Positions 17,710-27,086 of a DNA stretch of 64,000 nt are shown here, piece by piece. Both the position numbers and the translations under genes were made by a program. Position 1 is the stretch's first letter. The number at the start of each line of letters is the position of its first letter. The DNA comes from [Erwinia] mediterraneensis (GTDB lineage Bacteria > Pseudomonadota > Gammaproteobacteria > Enterobacterales > Enterobacteriaceae), in the NCBI RefSeq assembly GCF_900604315.1, contig NZ_LR026978.1, forward strand, positions 3,158,005 through 3,222,004, given 5' to 3'. Below the pieces are notes generated by a model, which saw only the letters and a list, made by a program, of their open reading frames with translations, made no database searches and was not told the DNA's origin.

Positions 17710-18540
17710 ATGAATCCTTTTAAACTGTCGCTGGCAGAGCTGGAACGCACGGCGCGTTCAATACGGCGCCGCATCATTCAACTGAACGCGGGTAGCCCGG
17801 CTGGCGGACATACCGGGGCCGATCTCTCCCAGGTAGAGATCCTGACCGCGCTCTACTTTCGTATCCTGAACTGCGCGCCGGACCGTACCGGCGATCCTGA
17901 CCGTGACATTTATGTACAGTCGAAAGGGCATGCGGTAGGCGGTTATTACTGCGTACTGGCCGAAGCGGGCTATTTTCCCGAAAGCTGGCTGCCCACTTAC
18001 CAGCATGCAGACTCCCATTTGCCGGGCCATCCGGTGCGGCAGAAAACGCCGGGCGTTGAACTGAATACCGGCGCGCTGGGGCACGGTTTGCCTGTCGCGG
18101 TGGGCATCGCGCTGGCGGCGAAAAAAGATAACAGTCAGCGCCGGGTGTTTGTCCTGACCGGCGATGGCGAGCTGGCCGAGGGCAGTAACTGGGAAGCGGC
18201 GCTGGTAGCCGCCCATTACGGTCTCGACAACCTGATCATCATCAATGACAAAAACAAGCTGCAGCTGGCGGGCAGTACTCAGGAGATCATGAACACCGAT
18301 CCGCTGCCCGAGAAGTGGCGCGCGTTCGGTCTGGAGGTGACGGAATGTAACGGCAACGACATGGTATCGGTGGTGGAAACCCTGGAGAACCTGCCTGCTA
18401 ATGGCAAGCCGCAGGTGATTGTCGCCCATACTGAAAAAGGTTACGGCATCTCCTTTATTCAGAGCAAAGCAGAGTGGCATCACCGCGTGCCGAAAGGCGA
18501 AGAAGTGACGCTGGCACTGGAGGAGTTAAAAGATGAGTAA
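17710..18540 (+). CDS. aptA: Split transketolase, N-terminal (TPP-binding) subunit; probable apulose-4-phosphate transketolase subunit A
   Basis: A 276-residue protein equal to the first domain of transketolase. The thiamine-diphosphate motif is complete: GDGELAEGSNWEAA ... IINDKNK, with the conserved SKGHA and GALGHGLPVAVG. The start at 17710 has GAGGTG six bases upstream; an earlier ATG at 17680 falls inside the operator and is less likely. It overlaps the second subunit gene by eight bases. With the kinase and isomerase that follow, it fits the route in which apulose 4-phosphate is split, giving dihydroxyacetone phosphate and passing a two-carbon unit to glyceraldehyde 3-phosphate. Other ketose phosphates are possible, so the symbol is tentative. 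Confidence 0.75.
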   Translation: MNPFKLSLAELERTARSIRRRIIQLNAGSPAGGHTGADLSQVEILTALYFRILNCAPDRTGDPDRDIYVQSKGHAVGGYYCVLAEAGYFPESWLPTYQHADSHLPGHPVRQKTPGVELNTGALGHGLPVAVGIALAAKKDNSQRRVFVLTGDGELAEGSNWEAALVAAHYGLDNLIIINDKNKLQLAGSTQEIMNTDPLPEKWRAFGLEVTECNGNDMVSVVETLENLPANGKPQVIVAHTEKGYGISFIQSKAEWHHRVPKGEEVTLALEELKDE

Positions 18541-19477
18541 TGCACAACACCTGGCCAGTGTGATGGTCACGGCCTTTATCGACGCGGTCAATCGCGGCAT
18601 TGATCTGGTCCCGGTGGTAGCGGACTCCACCTCAACAGCAAAAATCGCGCCCTTTATCAAAGCTTTTCCGGATCGTCTGGTGAACGTCGGCATTGCCGAG
18701 CAAACCCTGGTGGGCACTGCGGCAGGCCTGGCGATTGGCGGCAAGGTGGCGGCAACCTGCAACGCGGCGCCGTTTCTCATCTCGCGAGCCAATGAACAGG
18801 TCAAAGTGGATGTCTGCTACAACGACACCAACGTGAAACTGTTTGGGCTGAATGCCGGTGCCAGCTACGGGCCGCTGGCCAGTACCCATCACAGCATTGA
18901 CGATATCGCCATTATGCGCGGCTTTGGCAACATTCAAATCTATGCCCCTTCCTGTCCGCTGGAGTGCCGTCAGATTATCGATTACGCCCTTGAGCATATC
19001 GGCCCGGTCTATATCCGCCTTGATGGCAAAGAGCTGCCGCAGCTGCATGACGAGAACTACCGTTTCACCCCGGGCGCTATCGATCTGCTGCGTGCCGGCG
19101 AGGATATTGCGCTGGTGGCAATGGGATCGACAGTTCATGAGATTGTTAACGCTGCGGCGCAACTCGCTGAACAGGGGATTTCAGCGGGTGTGATCGCCAT
19201 TCCATCGATTCGCCCCTGCGATACCCAACAGCTGCGCAACCTGTTAAATCACTATCCGGCGGTGATTACGGTTGAGGAGCATAACGTGAACGGTGGCGTA
19301 GGAAGTCTGGTGGCAGAAGTGCTGGCGGAGGGTGGCTGCGGCATTCCTCTGTTGCGGCTGGGGATCCCGGATGGGCAATATGCCATCGCGGGCGATCGCG
19401 CCTCAACGCGGGCGCATCACGGCATTGATGCCAGCAGCATCGTGAAGAGTGCCATGCGTATTTGCGCGGGAGGCTAA
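18533..19477 (+). CDS. aptB: Split transketolase, C-terminal subunit; probable apulose-4-phosphate transketolase subunit B
   Basis: A 314-residue protein covering the pyrimidine-binding and C-terminal transketolase domains. VNVGIAEQTLVGTAAGLA holds the conserved Glu that activates thiamine diphosphate, and the later RPCDTQQL...VITVEEHNVNGGVGSLVAEVL is typical. It forms the active enzyme with the subunit encoded immediately before (eight-base overlap). The kinase gene starts two bases after its stop codon. The substrate call depends on the cluster context. Confidence 0.75.
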   Translation: MSNAQHLASVMVTAFIDAVNRGIDLVPVVADSTSTAKIAPFIKAFPDRLVNVGIAEQTLVGTAAGLAIGGKVAATCNAAPFLISRANEQVKVDVCYNDTNVKLFGLNAGASYGPLASTHHSIDDIAIMRGFGNIQIYAPSCPLECRQIIDYALEHIGPVYIRLDGKELPQLHDENYRFTPGAIDLLRAGEDIALVAMGSTVHEIVNAAAQLAEQGISAGVIAIPSIRPCDTQQLRNLLNHYPAVITVEEHNVNGGVGSLVAEVLAEGGCGIPLLRLGIPDGQYAIAGDRASTRAHHGIDASSIVKSAMRICAGG

Positions 19478-19479
19478 CC

Positions 19480-20967
19480 ATGGTGGGCCCGGTAATTCTG
19501 GCAATAGACGAAGGCACCACCAATGCGAAGGCGATCGCCGTTGACCGTGCGGGCCAGGTGGTGGCGCGCGGCAGCTGTGGCCTGACGCTGCATCATCCGC
19601 AGCCGGGGCTGGCGGAGCAGGACGCGGAGGCGGTCTGGCGGGCCGTGAGAGAAGCGGTGGCACGCTGTCTGGCGGGCTGCAGCGGTGCGCCGGTGGCGGC
19701 GATAGCCATCAGTAACCAGCGTGAATCGGTGTTGATCTGGCAGCGCCATGACGGCAAACCGCTCACGCCGCTGGTGAGCTGGCAGGATCGCCGCTCCGAG
19801 GCGTTCTGCCGCGATCTGCGCAGCGCAGGCAAAGCACCGCGCATTACCGGACTGACCGGGCTGGCGGTAGATCCGATGTTTCCCGCCGCCAAACTCACCG
19901 GCATGCTGGCGGCAATCCCCAACGGGCTGGCGCGCGCGCAAGCGGGAGAGCTCTGTATCGGCACCGTCGACAGCTGGCTGAGCTGGAAGCTGAGCGCCGG
20001 AACCTGTTTTGTTACCGATCATGCCAACGCTGCCCGCACGCAGCTTTACAGCCTGCACAGCAACAGCTGGGATGACGAACTGCTCGGCCTGTTCCAGATC
20101 CCGCGCGCTGCGCTGCCGGAGATTGTGCCTTCTGCCAGTGCGCAGGGCGCGGTGGCTTGCGATGATATCACCGGATTAGCGCCGGGAACGCCGATCCTGG
20201 CGCGCATTGGCGACTCTCATGCCGCGTTGCAGGCGCAGCGGCGCGGCAGCGAGGAGGTCGTGAAAGCGACCTATGGCACCGGTTCGTCGCTGATGATGTC
20301 TATGGCGACGTCGCTGCTGACGGAAAATGGCCTCAGCACCACCGTCGCCTGGCATGATGGTGAAATCCGTTACGCCTTTGAAGGCAATATTACCCATACC
20401 GGCTCCGGGGCCGCCTGGCTGGGACGCATGCTGGGGATCGATGACCCGCTCCGTCTGACCGCGCTGGCGGAAAGCTGCGCCGATAATCAGGGCATCTATT
20501 TTGTGCCTGCGCTGTCGGGGCTGGGCGCGCCCTGGTGGGATTTGCAGGCGCGCGGCATGGTATGCGGCCTGACCGATGCCGCGACCCCCGCCGTGCTGGC
20601 TCGCGTTGCGCTGGAGTCGATCGTTTTCCAGATCGCCGACGTCTTCTTTGCTATGGAGCAGGCGAGCGGCCTGCGCCTGCCCGCACTCTGCGTGGATGGC
20701 AGCGCCACGGCAAATCCGTGGCTGATGCAGCTGCAGGCGGATGTGCTGCAGCGTCCACTGCTGCGTGCGCCCACGGCGGAGGTCTCTGCGCTGGGCGCGG
20801 CGCTGCTGGCGGGAAAAATGCTCAGCTGGTGGCAGCAGGGCAGTGATATGGCGGCGCTGCAGGGCAGCAGCGTCATTACGCCACGTGAGACGTGCGCCAG
20901 GGAGATGCAAGACAACTATAAAGGCTGGCTGGACGCGGTAGCACGCTGCCGCTATCAGCCGCAATAA
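19480..20967 (+). CDS. aptK: FGGY-family sugar kinase; probable D-apulose kinase
   Basis: A 495-residue FGGY carbohydrate kinase. The first phosphate loop LAIDEGTTNAKAIAVD, the SWQDRR segment, ATYGTGSSLMM (second ATP-binding region) and the C-terminal CVDGSATANPWLMQLQADVL (family signature) are all present. The start at 19480 is chosen because GGAGG lies six bases upstream; a TTG frame 18 bases earlier is weaker. It would phosphorylate the ketose made by the isomerase downstream and feed the split transketolase. Glycerol-, xylulo- or ribulokinase roles cannot be excluded on sequence alone. Confidence 0.75.
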   Translation: MVGPVILAIDEGTTNAKAIAVDRAGQVVARGSCGLTLHHPQPGLAEQDAEAVWRAVREAVARCLAGCSGAPVAAIAISNQRESVLIWQRHDGKPLTPLVSWQDRRSEAFCRDLRSAGKAPRITGLTGLAVDPMFPAAKLTGMLAAIPNGLARAQAGELCIGTVDSWLSWKLSAGTCFVTDHANAARTQLYSLHSNSWDDELLGLFQIPRAALPEIVPSASAQGAVACDDITGLAPGTPILARIGDSHAALQAQRRGSEEVVKATYGTGSSLMMSMATSLLTENGLSTTVAWHDGEIRYAFEGNITHTGSGAAWLGRMLGIDDPLRLTALAESCADNQGIYFVPALSGLGAPWWDLQARGMVCGLTDAATPAVLARVALESIVFQIADVFFAMEQASGLRLPALCVDGSATANPWLMQLQADVLQRPLLRAPTAEVSALGAALLAGKMLSWWQQGSDMAALQGSSVITPRETCAREMQDNYKGWLDAVARCRYQPQ

Positions 20968-20987
20968 CCCCTTCGTGGAGCAAAGCA

Positions 20988-22406
20988 ATGTCAAACCATC
21001 CTCAGCAACTCACCTTTGGCGTCATCATCGGCAACCGCGGCTTCTTTCCCAGCTACCTGGTAGGGGAAGCCCGGCAGCAGGCGGTCGCGCTGTTTGAAAA
21101 ACTGAACATCCGCACCCTGATGCTGGATGAAACGCAAACCAATCTGGGCGGCGTTGAAACCCGTCAGGAGGCAAAAACCTGTGCAGCGCTGTTCCGCCAG
21201 CACCGGGATGAAATCCATGGCATTGTGGTGCTGTTGCCCAATTTCGGCGATGAGAAAGCGGTGGCGGAGGCGATCCGCCTTTCCGGCCTGAACGTGCCGG
21301 TGCTGATTCAGGCGGAAGAAGATAACCTCGACAAAATGGGGCTGGCGACGCGCCGTGACAGTTTCTGCGGCAAGATTTCACTCTGCAACAACCTGCGTCA
21401 GTATGGAATTCCGTTTACCCTGACCAGCCAGCACGTCTGTGCCCTGAGCAGTGAAATTTTTATGCAGGATCTGCAGCGCTTCAGCCAGCTCTGCCGGGTG
21501 GTGAAAGCGATGCGTAGCGTGCGTGTCGGCGCTATCGGCGCACGTCCGGCGGGCTTTAATACTGTGCGCTACAGCGAAAAACTGCTGGAGAAAATGGGCA
21601 TTGCAGTAGAGACCCTGGACCTGTCAGAAATCTTCAGCCGTATTAAGCTGCTGCGCGATGACGATCTGCGTGTGGTGGAGAAGCGTCAGATTCTGGAAGG
21701 CAATGCCGATGCGCGTGCCATCCCGCCGGAGAAGCTGCAGACCATGGCGAAGCTGTTTGTGGTGATCAGCGAATGGGTACAGGCGAACGATATCGATACC
21801 ACCGCCATTCAGTGCTGGACCTCCCTGCAGGAGAATCTGGGGATCAACGTCTGCTCCATTATGAGCGTGATGTCAGGTCAGCTGATGCCCAGCGCCTGTG
21901 AAGTGGATGTGATGGGGGCGTTGTCGATGTATGCGCTGGCCAGTTGCTCCCTCAGCCCGGCTTCGCTGGCGGACTGGAACAACAACTTTGGCGACGATCG
22001 TGACAAATGCGTGCTGTTTCACTGCGGTAACTTCCCCAGTGCCAGCCTTGAAACACCGACCATGGGCACGGCGGATATTATCGGCACCACGGTAGGGAAA
22101 GAGAACACCTGCGGCGCGGTACATGGGCGACTCAAAGCGGGCAACCTGACCTTCTTCCGCCTCTCAACCGATGATTTCACTGGCGAGATCAAAGCGTATG
22201 TAGGCGAGGGGGAATCGGTGGAGGATGCGCTGGATACCGTGGGTTGTCGCGCGGTGATCCGCGTGCCGCAGCTGGAGTCGCTGCTGGCCTGGATTTGCAA
22301 AAACGGCTTTGAACATCACGTGGCGATGAACCACTCCTCAACCGCCGCAGTGCTGCAGGAAGCGTTCAGTAACTATCTGGGCGTCAGCTGTTATCACCAT
22401 CGCTGA
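20988..22406 (+). CDS. FucI/AraA-fold sugar isomerase; probable D-apiose isomerase
   Basis: A 472-residue protein of the L-fucose/L-arabinose isomerase fold. GVIIGNRGFFPSYLV at the start, GIVVLLPNFGDEKA, AIQCWTSLQENLGI (metal-ligand Glu), SACEVDVMGALSMYAL (second acidic ligand) and HCGNFP match the family. It should interconvert an aldose and a ketose with a divalent metal. Next to an FGGY kinase and a split transketolase this fits conversion of D-apiose to D-apulose. It is the last gene of the unit, 20 bases after the kinase. The substrate is an inference. Confidence 0.75.
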   Translation: MSNHPQQLTFGVIIGNRGFFPSYLVGEARQQAVALFEKLNIRTLMLDETQTNLGGVETRQEAKTCAALFRQHRDEIHGIVVLLPNFGDEKAVAEAIRLSGLNVPVLIQAEEDNLDKMGLATRRDSFCGKISLCNNLRQYGIPFTLTSQHVCALSSEIFMQDLQRFSQLCRVVKAMRSVRVGAIGARPAGFNTVRYSEKLLEKMGIAVETLDLSEIFSRIKLLRDDDLRVVEKRQILEGNADARAIPPEKLQTMAKLFVVISEWVQANDIDTTAIQCWTSLQENLGINVCSIMSVMSGQLMPSACEVDVMGALSMYALASCSLSPASLADWNNNFGDDRDKCVLFHCGNFPSASLETPTMGTADIIGTTVGKENTCGAVHGRLKAGNLTFFRLSTDDFTGEIKAYVGEGESVEDALDTVGCRAVIRVPQLESLLAWICKNGFEHHVAMNHSSTAAVLQEAFSNYLGVSCYHHR

Positions 22407-22410
22407 GGCA

Positions 22411-22437
22411 AAAAAAAGCGGGCGGCAAGGCCGCCCG
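22411..22437 (-). terminator. Terminator of the mechanosensitive channel gene (minus strand)
   Basis: CGGGCGGC - AAG - GCCGCCCG; on the minus strand the stem is followed by a run of seven or more T. It sits between two convergent genes and may also slow plus-strand transcription. Confidence 0.85.
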
Positions 22438-22442
22438 GCTGA

Positions 22443-23585
22443 TCAGTGGGCCGACGATGCCGCTGTCTTGTCGGGTGCATCGCTTTCGTTGGAGGCGCTC
22501 GTCAGGTTGATTTTGGGCAGGGTACCGCCGGTAAACTCAATGCGACGCATCGGGAAAGCAAAGCGAATCTGTCTCTGCTCCAGTTCCTCCATCAGCTGGA
22601 GATTAATCTCCTGCTGAATATCCATATATTTGTTGTAGTCGGCATCGAGCACAAAGTAGACCACTTCAAACGTGAGCTGAGATTCATCGAAGGAGAGGAA
22701 GTGCGCGCGATCAAAGCGGGTCAGCTCAATGCCTTCAATGATATTTTTCACCAGACCGCCGATTTTGCGCACCTTTTCCGCAGGCGTGTTGTAGTTGATA
22801 CCAAAGGTAAACACAATACGGCGCTGCTGCATACGTTTGTAGTTGTGAATGGTCTGCTGTAGCAGGATAGTGTTGGAACAGACCACCTGCTCGCCGCTCA
22901 GACTACGTATGCGCGTGGTTTTCAGACCGATATGTTCAATCGAGCCCGCAATATCGCCAAACACCACAAAATCACCGATCTCAAACGGCTTATCAAAACC
23001 AATCGACAGCGAGGCGAACACATCGCTCAACACGGTCTGAATCGCGAGGGCGATAGCGATACCGCCGACGCCGAGACTTGCCACCAGTGCGGTAATGTTA
23101 ATGCCCACGTTTGAGAGAATGGCGAGAAACATCATCACCCACACGATGGTGCGCAGCATAATGCCAAGAATCACGGTAGTCACCGGATTACGCACCTGAT
23201 GCGGGTCGCGCAGAATACTCTGGAACCAGAGGCGGATGCCGCAATCGATCCACATGGTCATCTGTACGATCAGCGCAATAAACCAGCCATGGGAGACGGT
23301 GGCGCGCCAGGAGGGCGGCAGATCGATAAACTTGATCGCAATCAGCAGCGAAAAGATCAGCAGCAACAGCTGACTGGTACTGCGCAGGATTTCTACGGCA
23401 ATGGTATAAAACGGGGCGTGACGGTTTGCGCTGAAGCGGGCGAGACGGTTTGAAATAAAGCGGATAGCGCTGCGCAACAGCCAGTAAACCACCAGCGTGG
23501 CCACCACGACGATGGCGATGTTAATCCAGAAACTTTCATTTAAAAACAGACGGGTAATATTGCGTGACGAGAGCCAGTTTTCCAT
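22443..23585 (-). CDS. MscS-family mechanosensitive channel
   Basis: A 380-residue inner-membrane protein with about five membrane segments. The pore helix region ITALVASLGVGGIAIALAIQTVLSDVFASLSI and the following KPFEIGDFVVFGDIAGSIEHIGLKTTRIRS are diagnostic of MscS proteins; the soluble C-terminal domain is complete. It opens under membrane tension to release solutes after osmotic downshift. Length and layout are nearest to YnaI-type small MscS paralogues. Its minus-strand terminator lies just downstream. It is not part of the sugar cluster. Confidence 0.9.
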   Translation of the reverse strand: MENWLSSRNITRLFLNESFWINIAIVVVATLVVYWLLRSAIRFISNRLARFSANRHAPFYTIAVEILRSTSQLLLLIFSLLIAIKFIDLPPSWRATVSHGWFIALIVQMTMWIDCGIRLWFQSILRDPHQVRNPVTTVILGIMLRTIVWVMMFLAILSNVGINITALVASLGVGGIAIALAIQTVLSDVFASLSIGFDKPFEIGDFVVFGDIAGSIEHIGLKTTRIRSLSGEQVVCSNTILLQQTIHNYKRMQQRRIVFTFGINYNTPAEKVRKIGGLVKNIIEGIELTRFDRAHFLSFDESQLTFEVVYFVLDADYNKYMDIQQEINLQLMEELEQRQIRFAFPMRRIEFTGGTLPKINLTSASNESDAPDKTAASSAH

Positions 23586-23693
23586 TGGGGAAGTACTCCT
23601 TGCTGGTGAGCCGGTTTAAAAAGGGTGTAACAGGAAAGAAAAAGGATAGCCTGGATGCGCGACACGCGTCACGCATTCAGGTAAAGAAGGGAA

Positions 23694-24440
23694 TTACTGA
23701 AAGCGCCGGGCCTTATCGCGCGCCAGACGTTCGAGATCAAAAATGATCTGCTGCAGCTGTCGCGCCTGTAACGGCTCAATGGCGCTAAAACGCAAGCTGA
23801 GACGCGGCCTGACGCGCGTTTCGTTCTTGCTGTTCACCACGCTGTGCTCGCCAATATGCAGCAGCTGCGCTTCGACGCTGAACTGACCATACTCCCCCAG
23901 CTCAACACGCAAATTTTTGAACATTGCGCCCGGCTCAAGGCCTTCCGGCAGCGCGTCGTCCGCCAGCACACTGATGCCGCCCAGCGAGAGATCCTGCAGG
24001 CGAAAGCGCGCCTTGCTGCCGTCCGGCCACTGGCTGTGACACCAGAACACCGGATCTAACGGCGCTCTGACACGAAAGAACTCACGGCGCTGGATTTGCC
24101 ACAGCACATCCGGCAACGGGGCGCTGAAGGCGGGTAACCCGTCATGTTCGATGCGTGTCAGCGCGGCCAGAGAAAATTCCACTCTGGCACCCTGGGTATC
24201 GGCGCAAATTGTTACCTCACCGCACTCCAGTACCTGCTGGTTCATCGAAGTATTGCTGCCGAGATCGAAAATCAGCTGTTCATTGTCTGCAGCCAGCATA
24301 TGACTGAGAAACTGTCCTTGCGAAAAATTCACCATCAAAGGCGTCTGATAGCGCAGCAGTTCTTTCATTACGCCAAGGACTGCCAGCGTGCCTCGTTTAA
24401 GATATTGTTCATTATCGGCTTCTTTCACATCCTGCTCCAC
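23694..24440 (-). CDS. ycgR: YcgR, c-di-GMP-dependent flagellar brake
   Basis: A 248-residue protein (E. coli 244). An N-terminal YcgR domain (residues about 1-110) precedes a PilZ domain with both c-di-GMP motifs: QRREFFRVRAP (RxxxR) and LQDLSLGGISVL (D/NxSxxG). With c-di-GMP bound it acts on the flagellar motor to slow swimming. A sigma-28 promoter at 24485-24511 drives it, fitting its place in the flagellar regulon. The position near emtA, ymgE and treA matches E. coli, with the sugar cluster inserted between emtA and it. Confidence 0.95.
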   Translation of the reverse strand: MEQDVKEADNEQYLKRGTLAVLGVMKELLRYQTPLMVNFSQGQFLSHMLAADNEQLIFDLGSNTSMNQQVLECGEVTICADTQGARVEFSLAALTRIEHDGLPAFSAPLPDVLWQIQRREFFRVRAPLDPVFWCHSQWPDGSKARFRLQDLSLGGISVLADDALPEGLEPGAMFKNLRVELGEYGQFSVEAQLLHIGEHSVVNSKNETRVRPRLSLRFSAIEPLQARQLQQIIFDLERLARDKARRFQ

Positions 24441-24484
24441 ACTATTCGCTTGCCATCACCACCCGTTCCATTGTTACCGGAACG

Positions 24485-24511
24485 TTATCGGCGCGGCAGC
24501 GCAGAACTTTA
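24485..24511 (-). promoter_or_regulatory. Sigma-28 (FliA) promoter of ycgR
   Basis: On the minus strand: TAAAGTTC - 11 bases - GCCGATAA, almost the exact FliA consensus TAAAGTTT-N11-GCCGATAA, located 45 bases before the ycgR start. Confidence 0.92.
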
Positions 24512-24625
24512 GCCCGCAAATAAATTTATTATCTCCGGGCCAGAAACGGCAGAGTAAAAATTCCCGTCTATACTTAGCGCTGTAAACAGCTTGATTCTTC
24601 AGGCTTTCACGACAGGAGTGGGAGT

Positions 24626-24820
24626 ATGTGGTCGAAACGTGAAGTGAAAAACGCTAAGCACGAACAGGCGCGATCCCGGGACTGGAGCGATGAGGTACGC
24701 GATGAAATGGAGAATGTCGCGCATTGCTCCTGTGCATGGATGAAGAAAAATCCGTGGGCAGGCGTGGGAGTCGGTATTGCGCTTGGTTTGGTTGTCGGAA
24801 TGTTAATCACGAAAAAGTAA
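24626..24820 (+). CDS. ElaB/YqjD-type (DUF883) tail-anchored small protein
   Basis: A 64-residue protein: hydrophilic helical part with RDEMENVAHCSCAWMKKNPW, then a glycine-zipper membrane segment AGVGVGIALGLVVGMLI. This is the C-terminal module of ElaB/YqjD/YgaM. In E. coli these anchor to the inner membrane and some bind ribosomes in stationary phase. AGGAG precedes the start. The protein is shorter than ElaB (about 100 residues) and has two close cysteines. It is followed ten bases later by ymgE, so both stress proteins may be cotranscribed. Confidence 0.75.
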   Translation: MWSKREVKNAKHEQARSRDWSDEVRDEMENVAHCSCAWMKKNPWAGVGVGIALGLVVGMLITKK

Positions 24821-24830
24821 GGAGCGGTAA

Positions 24831-25079
24831 ATGGGGATCATCTCATGGATTATTTTTGGCTTAATCGCCGGTATCATCGCCAAATGGATTATGCCTGGTA
24901 AAGATGGAGGTGGATTTATTGTCACCATCATTCTGGGGATTATCGGTGCCGTGGTGGGTGGCTGGATCAGTACCTTTTTCGGCTTTGGCAGAGTAGACGG
25001 TTTTAACTTCGGTAGCTTTGTCGTGGCGGTAATCGGTGCCATTGTGGTGCTGTTTATTTATCGTAAAGTACGCAGCTAA
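24831..25079 (+). CDS. ymgE: YmgE, GlsB/YeaQ/YmgE-family membrane stress protein
   Basis: An 82-residue protein with three hydrophobic segments rich in glycine: IISWIIFGLIAGIIAKWIMPGKD, then GGGFIVTIILGIIGAVVGGW and FVVAVIGAIVVLFIYR. This matches the family known as transglycosylase-associated protein although no enzyme activity is known. Its place beside ycgR and treA is as in E. coli. A strong bidirectional terminator separates it from the convergent treA. Confidence 0.92.
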   Translation: MGIISWIIFGLIAGIIAKWIMPGKDGGGFIVTIILGIIGAVVGGWISTFFGFGRVDGFNFGSFVVAVIGAIVVLFIYRKVRS

Positions 25080-25110
25080 GTCTGCGTCTGGTACAGGCAG
25101 AATAAAGAAG

Positions 25111-25136
25111 AGGGGGCATATGCCCCCTTTGTTTTG
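25111..25136 (+). terminator. Bidirectional terminator between ymgE and treA
   Basis: GGGGGCA/TGCCCCC stem with a T-rich tail on the plus strand and an A-rich stretch before it, so it can end both convergent genes. Confidence 0.85.
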
Positions 25137-25157
25137 CCTGTAACCTGTCCTGCGGCG

Positions 25158-26858
25158 TTACTGAACCGCGATCGCCTTGTCAACCTGCGCGGTTTGCGGC
25201 AGATCTTTGACGCTGTTACAGGTTTTTTCTTTCGGACAATACTTATCCAGCAACATCAGCGTTACGCCATTGGTCCAGCCGAAGCCATCCTGTAACGGAT
25301 ATTCACCGCCGCCGCCGCCGCCGAGATTTTTACCTTCCACTACGTATTTCTCGACCAGCTTATGTTCCCGGTCATAGGTGGTCTGTACGTTATTCAGGAA
25401 ACGCATCCCCACCTGCTGCGCCAGCTGTGGTTTCTGATAATTCTCCAGTCCGCGCACAGCGACCCACTGCAGCGGTGCCCAGCCGTTCGGCGCATCCCAT
25501 TGCTGCCCGGTATTGATGGTGGTGGTCACCAGCCCGCCCGGTTTCAACAGCTGTTTTTCTACCGCCGCGGCCGTCCGATCCGCCTGTTTAGCGGTCGCCA
25601 CCTGCATAAACAGCGGGTAGAGGGTGGCGGCCGTCAGCTGGTTATGCACGCGTTTTTTCTGCCAGTCATAATCGGCATACCAGCCCTGTTTGTCGTCCCA
25701 CAGATAGCGGTTAATCGCTTCCTGACGCTTTTGGGCCAGCGCGCTGAACTGCTGCGCTTTATCATTCTGTTTTTGCAGCTGATATCCTTTAGCCAGCGTC
25801 TGTTCCAGATGGAACAGCAGGCTGTTGAGATCCACGGCGGCCAGTTCGGTGGTACGAATGGTGGAGAGGTTTTTCGCCTCAGTGAACCAGCGTGAACTGA
25901 AATCCCAGCCGGAAGCGGCCCCGGCGCGCAGCTCGCGGTACATCACCTGCTTATTGCGCTCCGGCGCTTTTTCCGCCGTTTTGATATCATCCAGCCAGGA
26001 TTCGGTACGGGGTACATCGCGCGCATCCCAGTAGCGGTTCAGCACCGTACCATCCGCCAGTTTTATCACGCGTTTGCTGGCGCTACCGGCGGCAATGGTG
26101 TCGCTGTCCGCCATCCAGTAGTCATACTCTTTCTGCAACTGCGGCAGATAGCGACGATAAACCTCATCACCTTCATGGGTGGCCAGCAGATCGACCATCA
26201 GACTGAAGTAGGGGGGTTGCGAGCGGCTCAGGTAGTAGCTGCGGTTGCCATTGGGAATATGGCCATAGGTATCCAGTTCCCAGGCGAAGTTATCGACCAT
26301 ATCCTTAATGCGATCCCAGTGCCCGCTTTCCGCCAGGCCCAGCATGGTAAAATAACTGTCCCAGTAATAGACTTCGCGGAAGCGTCCGCCCGGCACCACA
26401 TAGGGTTTCGGCAGCGGCAACAGGGAATCATACTGACCGGAGGTTTTGGCGGTGCGCGTCAGCACCGGCCACAGACCGTCGATATGTTCACGCAGACTCT
26501 GCCCGGCGGGCGGCACATATTTCTCGCCTTCGGCAGGCAGGGTAAAATTGGTATAGACGAAACGTTTCAGATCGAAACCGCTTTGGTTCTTCTGCATCTG
26601 CCAGTCGGCAAGGATAGAAGAGGGATTATATTTCGGCACCGCATCGGCGAAGGTTTTCTGATCCGGGAAGAACTGCGCCTGCTGCACGGCGTGAAACAAT
26701 GGCCCCAAACGCACATCTGGCGGCTGTGGCTGGCTGCTCAGCATACGGTCATTATCCGCTGCCTGCGCCATCATTGCTGGCGCGGTAAGTAGCGCAGCCA
26801 GGAACAGCGGCGCAATTCCATGATGTTTGCTTTGGGGTATTACGACATTTTTTACCAT
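25158..26858 (-). CDS. treA: Periplasmic trehalase TreA
   Basis: A 566-residue family 37 glycoside hydrolase (E. coli TreA 565). The signal peptide ends near AMMAQAA. Both trehalase signatures are present: [15 protein letters not shown] and [13 protein letters not shown]; the glycine-rich [20 protein letters not shown] near the end is also diagnostic. It splits periplasmic trehalose into two glucose units at high osmolarity. The start at 26858 has AAGGAG eight bases upstream; the frame extends further but without signal sequence logic. Divergent from ghrA. Confidence 0.96.
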   Translation of the reverse strand: MVKNVVIPQSKHHGIAPLFLAALLTAPAMMAQAADNDRMLSSQPQPPDVRLGPLFHAVQQAQFFPDQKTFADAVPKYNPSSILADWQMQKNQSGFDLKRFVYTNFTLPAEGEKYVPPAGQSLREHIDGLWPVLTRTAKTSGQYDSLLPLPKPYVVPGGRFREVYYWDSYFTMLGLAESGHWDRIKDMVDNFAWELDTYGHIPNGNRSYYLSRSQPPYFSLMVDLLATHEGDEVYRRYLPQLQKEYDYWMADSDTIAAGSASKRVIKLADGTVLNRYWDARDVPRTESWLDDIKTAEKAPERNKQVMYRELRAGAASGWDFSSRWFTEAKNLSTIRTTELAAVDLNSLLFHLEQTLAKGYQLQKQNDKAQQFSALAQKRQEAINRYLWDDKQGWYADYDWQKKRVHNQLTAATLYPLFMQVATAKQADRTAAAVEKQLLKPGGLVTTTINTGQQWDAPNGWAPLQWVAVRGLENYQKPQLAQQVGMRFLNNVQTTYDREHKLVEKYVVEGKNLGGGGGGEYPLQDGFGWTNGVTLMLLDKYCPKEKTCNSVKDLPQTAQVDKAIAVQ

Positions 26859-27086
26859 CGGTTTTTCTCCTTGTCCGAAAACATGGTCTGATAACTCGTT
26901 GACCACCCGAACAACTTTAGTCGTAATCTGCGCATTTAGTCGTGAATGGACCTGGAAATGTGAAGCGGTCGGGATTAATCCGGCTTAGTGACGATAGTTA
27001 CTGTTTTATTTCCCAGAGGCTGCGTTACGTTTTTCTTGCTCTGAACAACGTTTTACCGGAGTCTTGACAGAAAAAAGGAGGCAGTA